Notes: generated by a model from the letters alone, not told the origin. A stretch of 64,000 nt of DNA from CAVTJL01 sp963735065 (GCA_963735065.1 CAVTJL010000001.1:2170001-2234000); one strand, 5' to 3'; positions 42,625 through 52,927 are shown, counted from the first letter of the stretch. Numbers and translations: made by a program.

Positions 42625-42874
42625 TCTATCGCAGAGGAAATTGCCGGCAGGGCGGGTTCGGCAGACGGTGGATCCTACTGGATGAGTCCTTGCGCAAGCG
42701 GAGGGCGTGGAGACAGGGCCCGCCGACCGAGGCGCCCACGACGAAAGGCACGAGACCGACGAGGCTGCGCATCTTCCTGCCCTCTCATGTGGCTTTGTGC
42801 GACGCGTACGGATGCCACCGTCGATCCGTACACGACGCATGATGCGCCTGCTGTGACGAACGGCACTTCGTGCC

Positions 42875-43462
42875 TCAAGGCTGGGCGAGCGACGCCTCGG
42901 TGCGCACGACGATGACGAGATAGGTGCAGGTCCCGTCGGTCTCGTTGGCGTAGGTGATCGCGGCGGGCAGGGAAAAGCTGAGGCAGTCGCCGGCCGTGAG
43001 CTCGTGGCGCTCGCCGCTCTCCTCGATCACGAGGGCACCCTCGATCACCCAGACGAGGTGCCGCGTCCTTTGATAGACGGTGGCGCCGGCGCTCACGCGG
43101 GCGCCGGCCGGCAGCTCGACGCGCACGACCTCGAGCGGATGGTCCGGCCGCTCGAAGATCTGGCGGCGCAGATAGCCGGTCTCGGGATCGCGCCAGGTGG
43201 GCTGATCCGCCAGCCGCACGAGCCTGCCGCCGGTGGCCGCCGCACGGGCGATCAGGCCGGCCAGCGTCAGCTCGAAGGCGCCAGCCAGCCGCACCAGCAC
43301 GGTCGCCGTCGGGCTCGCCTCGCAGCGCTCGATCTTGCTGATCATCGCGCGCGACACGCCCGACCGCTCCGCCAGCGCATCCAGGCTCCAGCCGCGCGCC
43401 TCGCGCTCGCCGCGGATGCGCTCGGCCAACCGAATGCCCTGCTCGTCTATTTTAGTAGACAT
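42875..43462 (-). CDS. XRE-family regulator with C-terminal cupin domain
   Basis: 195 aa. The HTH is at about residues 10-65 (LAERIRGEREARGWSLDALA, ERSGVSRAMISKIERCEASP, TATVLVRLAGAFELTL). A cupin sensor domain follows (VSAGATVYQRTRHLVWVIEG, GERHELTAGDCLSFSLPAAI). Such PuuR-like regulators usually repress a divergent or nearby metabolic gene and respond to a small ligand held in the cupin. ATG 43462 was chosen; the frame is open to 43525 without homology. It is divergent from the GNAT gene with 52 bp between starts, which contain the operator-like repeats. Confidence 0.9.
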   Translation of the reverse strand: MSTKIDEQGIRLAERIRGEREARGWSLDALAERSGVSRAMISKIERCEASPTATVLVRLAGAFELTLAGLIARAAATGGRLVRLADQPTWRDPETGYLRRQIFERPDHPLEVVRVELPAGARVSAGATVYQRTRHLVWVIEGALVIEESGERHELTAGDCLSFSLPAAITYANETDGTCTYLVIVVRTEASLAQP

Positions 43463-43469
43463 TTGTCTA
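43445..43469. promoter_or_regulatory. Three alternating GTCTA/TAGAC half-sites, probable XRE-cupin operator
   Basis: GTCTA (43445-43449), TAGAC (43456-43460) and GTCTA (43465-43469) form overlapping inverted repeats with spacers of 6 and 4 bp. They span the regulator's start codon and reach towards the GNAT promoter region. This fits autorepression plus control of the divergent gene. Confidence 0.5.
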
Positions 43470-43514
43470 TCATCATGGAATCGATGGTCTGGGTCAAGGA
43501 CTGGAGCAGGTCCT

Positions 43515-44067
43515 ATGGATGGCACGGCAATCAGGGTCGCGCGCCCGGAGCAGGACGGCGCCGGCCCTTGCGCGAATCTACGGGCACTATGTGCGCGAGA
43601 CGGTCATCTCCTTCGAGGAGATGCCGCCGACGGCCGACGAGATGGCGGAACGCATGCGCCGCGTCCTCCAGCGCTATCCCTATCTGGTCTACGAGGCCGA
43701 TGGCGAGATCCTGGGCTACGCCTATGGCAGCGAGCACCGCGCCCGGGCCGCCTATCGCTGGTCCGCCGACGTTTCTGTCTATGTGGACCGGGCACGGCAC
43801 CGCCGCGGCATCGGCCGGGCGCTCTATGCCGAGCTCCTGGACCTCATGAACAGACAAAAGTTCCACCTCGCCTTTGCCGGCATCACGCTCCCCAACGCCG
43901 GCAGCGTCGGCCTGCACGAGCGCATGGGCTTCACGCACGTCGGCACCTACCACGAGGTCGGCTACAAGCTCGGCGCCTGGCACGACGTCGGCTGGTGGTG
44001 CCTGCCTCTCGGCCAAGCGGCGCCGCCGGCCGACCCCATTCCCTTCCCGAGCCTTCCGGCATCCTGA
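43515..44067 (+). CDS. GNAT acetyltransferase, phosphinothricin-acetyltransferase-like
   Basis: About 183 aa if ATG 43515 (MDGTAIRVARPEQDG, with GGAG 8 bp upstream) is joined by removing one base near 43553-43568 to the main frame. Starting at ATG 43519 avoids the shift but gives an Arg-rich, unnatural N-terminus. The domain is PAT-like: ARIYGHYVRETVISFEEMPP, VYEADGEILGYAYGSEHRAR, SVYVDRARHRRGIGRALYAE (acetyl-CoA loop RHRRGIG) and GITLPNAGSVGLHERMGFTH. Such enzymes acetylate small amines such as phosphinothricin or methionine sulfoximine. Divergent from the XRE-cupin regulator, which probably controls it. Confidence 0.85.
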
Positions 44068-44169
44068 GGCTACTGCCACCGCGCGAGATGGCTCTTCCGT
44101 CGCCACCGGTTCCGGCGCAAGCTTCGCGGCGGAGGCGAGCCTCCCAAGGCAGCACGACCCAGGGGGGCA

Positions 44170-45715
44170 ATGCCGATGGACCGGTACGACGTCATCGTTG
44201 TCGGTGCGGGTTCGAGCGGTGGCGTCGTCGCAGCACGCCTGTCCGAGAATCCCGACCGCAAGGTTCTCCTGCTCGAGGCCGGGCCGGACTTCCCGAACGA
44301 GGAGGCGGTACCGCCGCTCTTCACGGTCAGCGGCGAGCATAGCTGGCGCACCGCCGGCATCCCGGAATTCGACTGGGACCTCGCCAACACCGACGGCTCG
44401 GGGACGCTGGGCGGCCGCAGCCTGAGGCTGCCGCGCGGCCGCCTCGTCGGCGGCACCTCGATGATCAACGCCACCATCGCCGCCCGTGGCGCTCCCTTCG
44501 ACTTCGACCGCTGGGCCGCCATGGGCAATGTCGGCTGGTCCTGGGCGGACCTCCTGCCGCTCTTCATCGCCATCGAGAACGACCGCGACTTCGGCCACCA
44601 GCCGATCCACGGGCAGGGCGGCCCCATCACCATCCAGCGCTACAAGCCGGAGCGCTGGGCGCCCGTGAACCGCGCCATGTACGAGGCTTGTGTCGAGCTG
44701 GGCGTGCGGGAAGCGCCCGACCTCAACGCGCCCGACGGCCAGGCGGGCGTGGTGGGCTCCATGCCCCACAACCGCTTCAAGGAGGTCCGGCAGGGCACGC
44801 TGGTCACCTACATCCGCACCGCCCGCCCCCGACCCAACCTCGTGATAAAAGGCCTGTGCCGGGTCGAGCGGGTTCTGCTCGCAGGCGACCGGGCGGAAGG
44901 TGTCGTCTACAGCGACGCCCGCGGCCAGAGCCGGACCGCGCTGGCCGACCAGGTCGTCATCAGCGCCGGCGTCTACAACAGCCCGGCCATTCTGCAGCGC
45001 TCGGGCATCGGGCCGGCCGAATGGCTGCGCCCCTTGGGCATCGAGGTCAGGGCCGACCTGCCCGTCGGCCGCAACCTGCTCGATCACCCGGGCTTCGGCA
45101 TGCAGTTCCGGGGCGAAGGGCTGGGCATCATGACCGGCCGCCTCTTCGTCGCCAACGTCCGCGGGCCGGCCAACGCGGCAGGCGAGCCCGAGTGGCAGAC
45201 CCATCCTTTCCCCATCGACGAGGAGGAGGACGTCGCGGGCTTTTGGACCTACCTGACCCGCCAGGAAGCCAAGGGCGAGGTGCGCATCACCAGCGCCGAT
45301 CCCGCGCAGCCGCCCCTGATCGACCATCGCTACAACACGCGCGAGGAGGACCGCCGCCGCTTCGCCGACGCCCGCTCGTTCTTCCAGGCGATGCTGGCAG
45401 CCCCGCGCCTTCCAGCGTCTAGGCGCCACCTGGATCGACGACCCGAAAAAGCCCATCGCAGAGGCCCTGGCCCTGAGCATGGGCCCCGCGCATCACCAGG
45501 CCGGCACGGTCCGCATGGGCCCTGCTGGTGATCCGGCCGCCGTGGTAGGGCCCGATCTCCTGGTGCACGGCTTCACGAACCTGCGCGTCGCCGACACCAG
45601 CATCTATCCCGACAATGTCATGCACAACACGAACCTCACCGCACTCGTGGTGGGCGAGATGGCGGCCCGCCTCGTCGACCGCCGCCCCGGCGCCAACGCG
45701 CCGATCACCCCCTGA
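44170..45715 (+). CDS. GMC-family FAD oxidoreductase, one apparent frameshift
   Basis: About 514 aa after removing one base at about 45400-45408. The Rossmann FAD site is YDVIVVGAGSSGGVVAARLS, followed by the GMC signatures RLPRGRLVGGTSMINATIAA and VVISAGVYNSPAILQRSGIG. After the shift come FQRLGATWIDDPKK, the active-site His region GPAHHQAGTVRMG and the terminal NVMHNTNLTALVVGE. Members oxidise choline, alcohols or sugars. ATG 44170 or 44176; the G-rich Shine-Dalgarno at 44162-44167 is better spaced for 44176 (MDRYDVIVVG). No accessory gene indicates the substrate. Confidence 0.87.
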
Positions 45716-45861
45716 GCCGACGCTCGCGACTCGTGAGCCGCTGACCGTCCCACCGAATGGGATGGCCCTCCCACCCCGCCACGGCTATAGCTGAGGCAAC
45801 AATGATCGAGGGGAGGCGGCATGCCCGGCCGCCAGTCTGACAAGACGGCGAGGAAGCGACG

Positions 45862-47417
<1,556 letters not shown>

Positions 47418-47421
<4 letters not shown>

Positions 47422-48461
47422 GGTGGCTGCAGCGGCACATCAGGCCCGAGCAGGTCCGCGAGCTCAGCCTTCTTTTGCTCATCATCGCCGCGATCTTGAT
47501 CTTCGGCTCGCAGATCCACGGCTACTACACCGACCGCACCTTCAACCGCATCGCCTCGAGCGTCGTCATCATCACCGTCGTGGCGGTGGGCCAGACGATG
47601 GTCGTGCTGACCCGCAACATCGACCTCTCGGTGGGCTCGATCGTCGGCTGCACCGCCTACTTCGCCGGCACGGTGATCGCCCACGACAACACCATGGGCC
47701 CCATCGCGCCCGTCGTGATCGCGATGGCGCTGGGTGCCGTCATGGGCATGATCAACGGCGCGCTGGTGGCCTGGGGCAGGGTGCCCTCGATCATCGTGAC
47801 GCTGGGCACGCTTGCCATCTTCAGGGGCGCCCTCGTCAACTATTCGGGGGCCCGGACGGTCACGACCGACAGCCTGCCCGCCTGGATCGTCGACCTCCCC
47901 CGGCTCAACGCCTTCACGATCGGCGGCTTCGAGGTCCGGGCGGTGGTGGCGCTGGCGCTCGTCATCGTCATCGTCTTCCAGATCGCCACGAGCTACCTCA
48001 ACTTCGCCAGGCGCTTCTATGCCATCGGCTCCAACCCCGATGCCGCCGAGCTGATGGGGCTGCCCACGCGCCGCATCGTCTTCACCGCCTTCGTCCTGTC
48101 CGGAACGCTGGCCGGGCTTGCCGGCTTCATGACCCTCGCCCGCTTCGGCAACATCACGGTCGAGGCCGGCCGCGGCCTCGAGCTCGAGGTGGTGGCGGCC
48201 GTGGTCGTGGGCGGTGTCAACATCTTCGGCGGCTCGGGCACCGTCATGGGCGCGATGCTGGGCGCCATCATGATCGGCACGCTCGAGCAGAGCCTCTTTC
48301 GGCTGCAGATCAGCGAGTTCTGGCGCGACGCCATTCTTGGCCTTTTGATCCTGCTCGCGGTGGCCGCGGACTCGGTCATCCTGCAGCGGCTGCGGGCGCT
48401 CTGGGCGCGCTCCGACCTCGAGCTGATCGCCCGGGCACCGCCGGCGGAGGAGAGACGATGA
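47418..48461 (+). CDS. Sugar ABC importer permease 1 (RhaP/LsrC-like)
   Basis: 347 aa, about ten membrane helices of the ribose-type permease family. Key segments are VGQTMVVLTRNIDLSVGSIV, INGALVAWGRVPSIIVTLGT, AIGSNPDAAELMGLPTRRIV and VVVGGVNIFGGSGTVMGAML. GTG 47418 overlaps the ATPase TGA (GTGA), and its own TGA overlaps the next ATG. The final 25 residues are a charged cytosolic tail. Confidence 0.93.
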
Positions 48462-49423
48462 GCCTGCTCGCCCGCCTGCGCAGCTGGGAAGGGCTGCTGC
48501 TGGCGCTCCTCGTGGTGATCGCCGGGGTCAACATCGCCTACTCGCCCTATTATCTGGGCGTCGGCAACATCGTGAACCTCTTCCAGCTCGAGATCGAGAA
48601 GATCATCGTGGCGCTGGTGATGACGCTCGTCATCGTCAACGGCGAGATCGACCTCTCCGTCGCCTCGGTGATGGGGATGTCGGCCTGCGTGATGGCCTAT
48701 CTCTTCAAGATCGGCGTGCCGCTGCCGATCGGCATGCTCGTTGCCCTGGCGGCGGGCGCCCTGGCCGGGCTCATCAACGGCTTTTGGACCGCCTATGTGG
48801 GCCTGCCCTCGCTCGTCGTCACGCTGGCGGGGCTCATCGGCTATCGCGGCGTCGCCCGCATCCTCATCGAGGACCGCGCCATCGGCGGCTATCCCGACTG
48901 GTTCAACACGCTGGGCCAGCAGCCGCTGATCGGGCCGCTGCCGATAGCGATCGTCATCTTCTTCGTGCTGTTCGCCGTGATCGCCGTCGTGCTGCACGGC
49001 TCGGGCTTCGGCCGCCTCGTCTATGTCATGGGCAACAGCCTCGAGGCGGCGCGCTACTCGGGCGTGCGCACGCGGCGGGTCAAGATGGCGCTCTTCGTCG
49101 CCTCCAGCGTCACCGCGGCCCTGGCCGGCCTCCTCTACGCCGCAAGGCTGGGCTCGGTCAGGGGCGACATGGCCCAGGGCTTCGAGCTCGACATCATCAC
49201 GATCGTCCTTCTGGGCGGGGTCAGCATCTTCGGCGGCTCGGGCAACCTCGTAGGTGTCGGGCTCTCTATTCTTGTGATCCTCAATCTTCGCAACGGCATG
49301 GGTCTCGCCGACATCACCGGCAACACACAGACGAGCGTCGTCGGGGCCTTGCTAATCCTGTCCGTGCTGCTACCCAACATGGCGCAGACAATCCACGCGA
49401 GATGGAAGGGGAGGTCCACATGA
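48458..49423 (+). CDS. Sugar ABC importer permease 2 (RhaQ/LsrD-like)
   Basis: 321 aa, ribose-type permease: MTLVIVNGEIDLSVASVMGM, INGFWTAYVGLPSLVVTLAG, VMGNSLEAARYSGVRTRRVK and VLLGGVSIFGGSGNLVGVGL. NGEIDLS replaces the NIDLS of permease 1, as in the second permease of Rha/Lsr systems, so the pore is a heterodimer. ATG 48458 and TGA 49423 each overlap neighbours by 4 bp. Confidence 0.93.
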   Translation: MSLLARLRSWEGLLLALLVVIAGVNIAYSPYYLGVGNIVNLFQLEIEKIIVALVMTLVIVNGEIDLSVASVMGMSACVMAYLFKIGVPLPIGMLVALAAGALAGLINGFWTAYVGLPSLVVTLAGLIGYRGVARILIEDRAIGGYPDWFNTLGQQPLIGPLPIAIVIFFVLFAVIAVVLHGSGFGRLVYVMGNSLEAARYSGVRTRRVKMALFVASSVTAALAGLLYAARLGSVRGDMAQGFELDIITIVLLGGVSIFGGSGNLVGVGLSILVILNLRNGMGLADITGNTQTSVVGALLILSVLLPNMAQTIHARWKGRST

Positions 49424-50460
49424 GACGCTATCTGATGGCGACGGCCGCGCTGGCCCTGCTGGCGACGCTGTCCGCGGGGGCGATGGCGCAGGAGGCGCCG
49501 GCTCCGGGCAAGTCCGTGAAAATGGTGCTCCTGCCCAAGTTCCTGGGCATCCTGCCCTTCGACCAGGCGCATCAGGGCGCCCTCGAGGCGCAAAAGGAGC
49601 TGCAGAACCCGGCCGAGCTGCAATATCTGGGCCCGACGCCCGAGAACAGCGTGGCCGGCCAGATCTCCATCATCACCAACGCCACGACCCAAGGCGTCGG
49701 TGCCATCATGATCTCCAACAACTCGGGCGATCAGATCGTGCCGGCCGCCAAGGCCGCACAGGCCAAGGGCATCAAGGTCGTGACCTGGGATTCGCCGATC
49801 CCCTCGGCCGAGGGCGAGGACGTCTTCGTCGCCCAGGTCGACTTCACCGAGACCGGCAAGGTCATGGCCGACATGGCGCTCGACATCCTGGGCCCCGAGG
49901 GCGGCGAGTTCGCGATCCTCTCGGCATCCCCGGACGCGGCCAACCAGAACTCCTGGATCGCCGCCATGGAAGAGGCGCTCAAGGATCCGAAATACGCCAA
50001 GCTCAAGCAGGACGGCATCGTCTACGGCAACGACCAGTCCGAGGCGAGCTACAACCAGGCCCTGGCGCTGGTCGACAAATATCCGAACATGAAGCTCATC
50101 ATGGCGCCCACCTCGGTCGGCATCGTCGCCGCCGCCAAGGCCATGCAGGACGAGGGCCTGTGCGACAAGATCAAGGTGAGCGGTCTCGGCGTGCCCAAGG
50201 AGATGCTGGCCTACACCAAGAACGGCTGCGCGCCTGAGTTCGCCCTCTGGAGCTTCGTCGATCTGGGCTATCTCACCTATTACACGGCCTACGGGCTCGC
50301 GACCGGCGCCTTCAAGGCCGAGGCCGGCCAGAGCTTCAAGGCCGGGCGCCTCGGCGACTACACCATCACGAAGGACCCGACCCGCAAGGAGGGCCTCCGC
50401 GTCCTGATGGGCCCGTTCTCGAAGTACGACATCAAGAACATCGACGAGGCCGCGAAGTAG
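49420..50460 (+). CDS. Periplasmic sugar-binding protein (RhaS/LsrB-like)
   Basis: 346 aa with a Sec signal (MRRYLMATAALALLATLSAG, cleavage near AMAQ). The type I binding fold shows GILPFDQAHQGALEAQKELQ, YLGPTPENSVAGQISIITNA, GAIMISNNSGDQIVPAAKAA, KVVTWDSPIP, YNQALALVDKYPNMKLIMAP and a C-terminal half close to LsrB/RhaS (GFSTPN-like SGLGVPKEMLAY; FALWSFVDLGYLTYYTAYGL). GGGGAGG lies 6 bp before ATG. A 24-nt stretch of this gene (50011-50034) recurs exactly near 52.77 kb. A terminator hairpin follows the stop. Confidence 0.93.
   Translation: MRRYLMATAALALLATLSAGAMAQEAPAPGKSVKMVLLPKFLGILPFDQAHQGALEAQKELQNPAELQYLGPTPENSVAGQISIITNATTQGVGAIMISNNSGDQIVPAAKAAQAKGIKVVTWDSPIPSAEGEDVFVAQVDFTETGKVMADMALDILGPEGGEFAILSASPDAANQNSWIAAMEEALKDPKYAKLKQDGIVYGNDQSEASYNQALALVDKYPNMKLIMAPTSVGIVAAAKAMQDEGLCDKIKVSGLGVPKEMLAYTKNGCAPEFALWSFVDLGYLTYYTAYGLATGAFKAEAGQSFKAGRLGDYTITKDPTRKEGLRVLMGPFSKYDIKNIDEAAK
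50011..50034. repeat. 24-nt stretch duplicated at 52761-52784
   Basis: These 24 bases, coding for DGIVYGND of the binding protein, occur identically at 52761-52784, between a truncated marR and a truncated oxidoreductase gene. Such a match is far beyond chance in 64 kb. The copy here is the source, because it is in frame in an intact gene. Confidence 0.9.
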
Positions 50461-50509
50461 ACGCGCGTCGCCGACGCCCGGGCAGGGCGTCACCGCTACA
50501 GGGAAGGAC

Positions 50510-50558
50510 GGCGCGCCCCATGGCCGGCAGGCCGGGCGCGCCGCTGCCTTTCTTTTTT
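50510..50558 (+). terminator. Rho-independent terminator of the RhaSTPQ-type operon
   Basis: Stem arms GGCGCGCCC (50510-50518) and GGGCGCGCC (50534-50542) with a 15-nt loop, followed by a T-rich run ending in TTTTTT at 50558. The end of the T-run contains the stop codon of the convergent SpoIIAA-like gene, whose transcript would run into the same hairpin without a T-run on its side. Confidence 0.75.
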
Positions 50559-50922
50559 AGGCGGCGACGATCCAGTCGCGTGCCTGCGCCGCGTCGGCGT
50601 CGGGAAAGACCCTCACCTCGCCGGGGATGATGAAGCTGAAGATGCGCATCGTGTGCCGGATCCACTCGACATCGGTGACGATGGCAACCCGCTCCCAGCG
50701 TAGCAGATGCTCCATCCCCACCTTGAGGTCCTCCCACATCGCCCCCGGATCGATGCTTTCGAGCTCGGGCCCGATCTCGTAGTAGAGCCGGACCTTCTCG
50801 TGCTCCCGCAGGGCCTTCTCGACCCTGGGCACGAGGACCCTCTCGTAGTCGTGCCGCGTCACGCGGCCCTTGCACGAGAACGCCACCACATTCTCCGGAA
50901 AGCCCTCCAGCGTCTCGATCAT
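50557..50922 (-). CDS. SpoIIAA-like (STAS-fold) protein
   Basis: 121 aa. Matches the SpoIIAA-like family of small cytosolic proteins: MIETLEGFPENVVAFSCKGR, VTRHDYERVLVPRVEKAL, VRLYYEIGPELESIDPGAMW, EDLKVGMEHLLRWERVAIVT and WIRHTMRIFSFIIPGEVRVF. Function is unknown; some members bind lipids or act in stress responses. ATG 50922 has GGAGGGG upstream; the frame extends to 51072 without homology. Stop TAA lies in the terminator T-run. Confidence 0.88.
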   Translation of the reverse strand: MIETLEGFPENVVAFSCKGRVTRHDYERVLVPRVEKALREHEKVRLYYEIGPELESIDPGAMWEDLKVGMEHLLRWERVAIVTDVEWIRHTMRIFSFIIPGEVRVFPDADAAQARDWIVAA

Positions 50923-50978
50923 CGTCCCCTCCAAGCCTGCCGGCCCGCCGCGACCCGAGCGGCACAAGGGCGGCAACC

Positions 50979-51980
50979 TCACGCTACGGGACGGCCATGC
51001 CCGTGCCAATCCCGCGCCGTCGTCGCGTCCATCGTGAAGACGGTGCGGCAGGCGCTGTCGTCCAGGGGCCATGCCTCCTCGACCTTTGAGAGGGGCAGGG
51101 GCTTGGCCGCGATCTTGAAGCCGCCGGGCACCGCCGCCTGCAGCAGCTCACCGACGGCCTCGAGCAGGCGCATGACAGAAATACTGCCGATGCCGCTGCC
51201 CATCAGCAGGGTCGCCGAGGAGCGCAGCACGGCGCTGGGCAGCGTGATGTCCGCCCCGCTCGCGGCACCGATCTGGACGAAGCGGATGGGCACGGCGTCG
51301 GCACCGGCCCTGGCGGCGGCGATCAGGATGCGCTGGGCGCTCTGCCCCCAGAGATAGTCGACGACCACGTCCACCCCTTGCGCGAACTCTTTTTTCAGGT
51401 CGTCCTCGAGCGCTGCGTCCTCCTGCGTGAGCGCTATCGTCACGTCGGCACCGAGCGCCGCCAGCCGGCCCAGGGCCTCGACGTTGCGCCCGGTCGCGAT
51501 GACCTTCCTCGCCCCCATATGCTTGGCGATCTGCACGGCCAGCCTTCCCGCCGTGCCGGTGGCACCGTTGACCAGCACGGTCTCGCCCGCCTTGAGCCTC
51601 GCCCGTTCCTTGTAGGCGGCCCAGGACGACATGCCGGGATTGGCGATCGCCGCGGCCGTCACGTCGTCGAGCCCATCGGGCACGGGCACGCACAGTGCCG
51701 CCGGCACAACCGTCCGCTCCGCCATGCTGCCGTAGGGTGCCCTCGGCAACAAGAAGAAGACCCGGGTGCCGTCGTCGAGCCGCCCCACGCCGTCGATCCC
51801 GACGACGAACGGGAAGGCACCGGACGCGCTGTAGTGCCTGCCCGACGCCCGGCTCTTCACGACATGGCTGATCGCGGCGGCCGAGACGCGGATGCGGTGC
51901 TCGCCCGCCTCCGCCACGGGCTCCTCGAGATCCCCGTACACGGGGGCTTGCCCGGCACCCCGAACGAGCGCGGCTTTCAT
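50979..51980 (-). CDS. Zinc-independent MDR-family quinone oxidoreductase-like protein
   Basis: 333 aa. N-terminal GroES-like part (MKAALVRGAGQAPVYGDLEE, GIDGVGRLDDGTRVFFLL). The Rossmann part is VLVNGATGTAGRLAVQIAKH followed by GARKVIATGRN. No structural-zinc Cys cluster is seen, so it belongs with the quinone/enoyl reductases. The start of this gene is repeated as a fragment at 52794-52910. It is downstream of a DUF4405 gene and a MarR-type operator and is the last gene of that unit. Confidence 0.9.
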   Translation of the reverse strand: MKAALVRGAGQAPVYGDLEEPVAEAGEHRIRVSAAAISHVVKSRASGRHYSASGAFPFVVGIDGVGRLDDGTRVFFLLPRAPYGSMAERTVVPAALCVPVPDGLDDVTAAAIANPGMSSWAAYKERARLKAGETVLVNGATGTAGRLAVQIAKHMGARKVIATGRNVEALGRLAALGADVTIALTQEDAALEDDLKKEFAQGVDVVVDYLWGQSAQRILIAAARAGADAVPIRFVQIGAASGADITLPSAVLRSSATLLMGSGIGSISVMRLLEAVGELLQAAVPGGFKIAAKPLPLSKVEEAWPLDDSACRTVFTMDATTARDWHGHGRPVA

Positions 51981-52004
51981 GACGGCTTTCCTTTTCCTGT
52001 CAGG

Positions 52005-52502
52005 TCACTCGGGCAGGAACACGAGCCCGAGCAGGCGGTTCTCGCCAACCTGGTTATTCTCGGCGAGGAGGCGGATGGACTGCTCGCCGGTGCTCTCGAT
52101 ACCGTGCGCCCTCAGCCGGCGGATCAGGACATCGGGATCGGTACGGGCCACGATCGCCAGTGCCGAGAGCGGCGCATCGACCAGCGCTTCCTCGATGGGT
52201 CGCTCCAGCTGGGGACCGGTGATCGCTCCCCAGGAAAAGAAGGATGCAGCGAGCACCATCATGAACAGGGCCACGCTCGCCCGGCCCCAGCGCGACTCCA
52301 GATGCCGTTTCAGCGGGCGGGCATTGGCGGCGATGTGACCAGCGGCACCCGCGAGAAAAAGCCACGAGAACCATTGGTGGACGACGGTCGTCAGTCCCCG
52401 GTCCAGCTCGAAGAACATCAAGACACCGGTCGCCGCCATCAGGATGAAGGCACCGATCGTCAGCGGCGTGGCCCAGCTGCGCAATGGGATGATTCCCTTC
52501 AC
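52005..52502 (-). CDS. DUF4405 membrane protein (cytochrome-b-like)
   Basis: 165 aa with three or four membrane helices (WATPLTIGAFILMAATGVLM, GLTTVVHQWFSWLFLAGAAG, VALFMMVLAASFFSW). His residues in the helices (VHQW; GHIAAN) could bind heme. A small C-terminal domain (LSALAIVARTDPDVLIRRLR, ENNQVGENRLLGLVFLP) is typical of the family. The start is GTG at 52502. It lies 24 bp upstream of the quinone-oxidoreductase gene, which suggests a joint redox function under MarR control. Confidence 0.8.
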   Translation of the reverse strand: MKGIIPLRSWATPLTIGAFILMAATGVLMFFELDRGLTTVVHQWFSWLFLAGAAGHIAANARPLKRHLESRWGRASVALFMMVLAASFFSWGAITGPQLERPIEEALVDAPLSALAIVARTDPDVLIRRLRAHGIESTGEQSIRLLAENNQVGENRLLGLVFLPE

Positions 52503-52519
52503 GAGACCGATCCCGGCGC

Positions 52520-52594
52520 TCAGGCCGCCTCGGCCTCATCGCGACGCTCCCGCCGCATCCGCATGAGGGCGTCGCCCGAGAATGCCTCTGTCAT
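52520..52594 (-). CDS. 24-aa leader-like ORF downstream of the MarR operator
   Basis: MTEAFSGDALMRMRRERRDEAEAA has AGGAG 6 bp before its ATG, the best ribosome-binding site in this unit. It ends 17 bp before the GTG of the DUF4405 gene. In the second copy of this region its ATG is changed to GCG. It may be a coupling leader or chance. Confidence 0.35.
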   Translation of the reverse strand: MTEAFSGDALMRMRRERRDEAEAA

Positions 52595-52761
52595 CGCCCG
52601 CTCCTTATGTGCATGATGCACATAAGAGGAGGGCCGGGACGGTGTCAAGGAAAAGCGTGCATAATACACATATGAGCGACCGGCTCCGCGATCTTCACGG
52701 TGCGCTTCTCGACATCGTGGGCGTGATGAGCCGGCCGCAGCGCGACGAGGTGCTGATCAGG
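52578..52761. repeat. Direct repeat copy A (marR promoter and 5' coding region)
   Basis: About 184 bp matching 53767-53949, with a few substitutions upstream of the marR start and one indel, and identical over the first 88 bases of the coding region. It contains the palindromic operator, the promoter and the first 30 codons of marR. Copy A breaks off at 52761. Confidence 0.85.
52604..52626. promoter_or_regulatory. 23-bp perfect palindrome, MarR operator copy A
   Basis: Arms CTTATGTGCAT and ATGCACATAAG around a central G. It lies between the minus-strand DUF4405/oxidoreductase unit and the (truncated) marR copy. A weaker related repeat, GTGCATAATACAC, lies just before the marR start. Confidence 0.75.
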
Positions 52762-52800
52762 ACGGCATCGTCTACGGCAACGACGGCGTGCCCTGGCTGA
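52672..52800 (+). pseudogene. Truncated marR copy
   Basis: The first 30 codons (MSDRLRDLHGALLDIVGVMS to VLIR) are identical to the intact marR at 53860. The frame then runs into a 24-nt patch of the sugar-binding-protein gene (52761-52784) and stops after 12 foreign residues. No HTH remains, so it is not functional. Confidence 0.85.
52761..52784. repeat. 24-nt patch copied from the binding-protein gene at 50011-50034
   Basis: Exact match to 50011-50034 at the junction between the marR fragment and the oxidoreductase fragment. About 9 further bases of unclear origin (52785-52793) complete the junction. Confidence 0.85.
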
Positions 52801-52910
52801 TCGCGGCCGCCGAGACGCGGATGCGGTGCTCGCCCGCGCTCCGCCACGGGCTCCTCGAGATCCTCGTACACGGGCACCTGCCCGGCGCCCCGAACGAGCG
52901 CGGCTTTCAT
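52794..52910 (-). pseudogene. Truncated N-terminus of an MDR oxidoreductase copy
   Basis: About 117 bp closely matching the start of the oxidoreductase gene (51865-51980). It reads MKAALVRGAGQVPVYEDLEE then PVAE, before one extra base near 52835-52840 breaks the frame. It ends at the junction patch. Differences (QVPVYED versus QAPVYGD) show it is a diverged copy rather than a simple assembly duplicate. Confidence 0.8.
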
Positions 52911-52927
52911 CGCGTTCTTCTTTTTGT

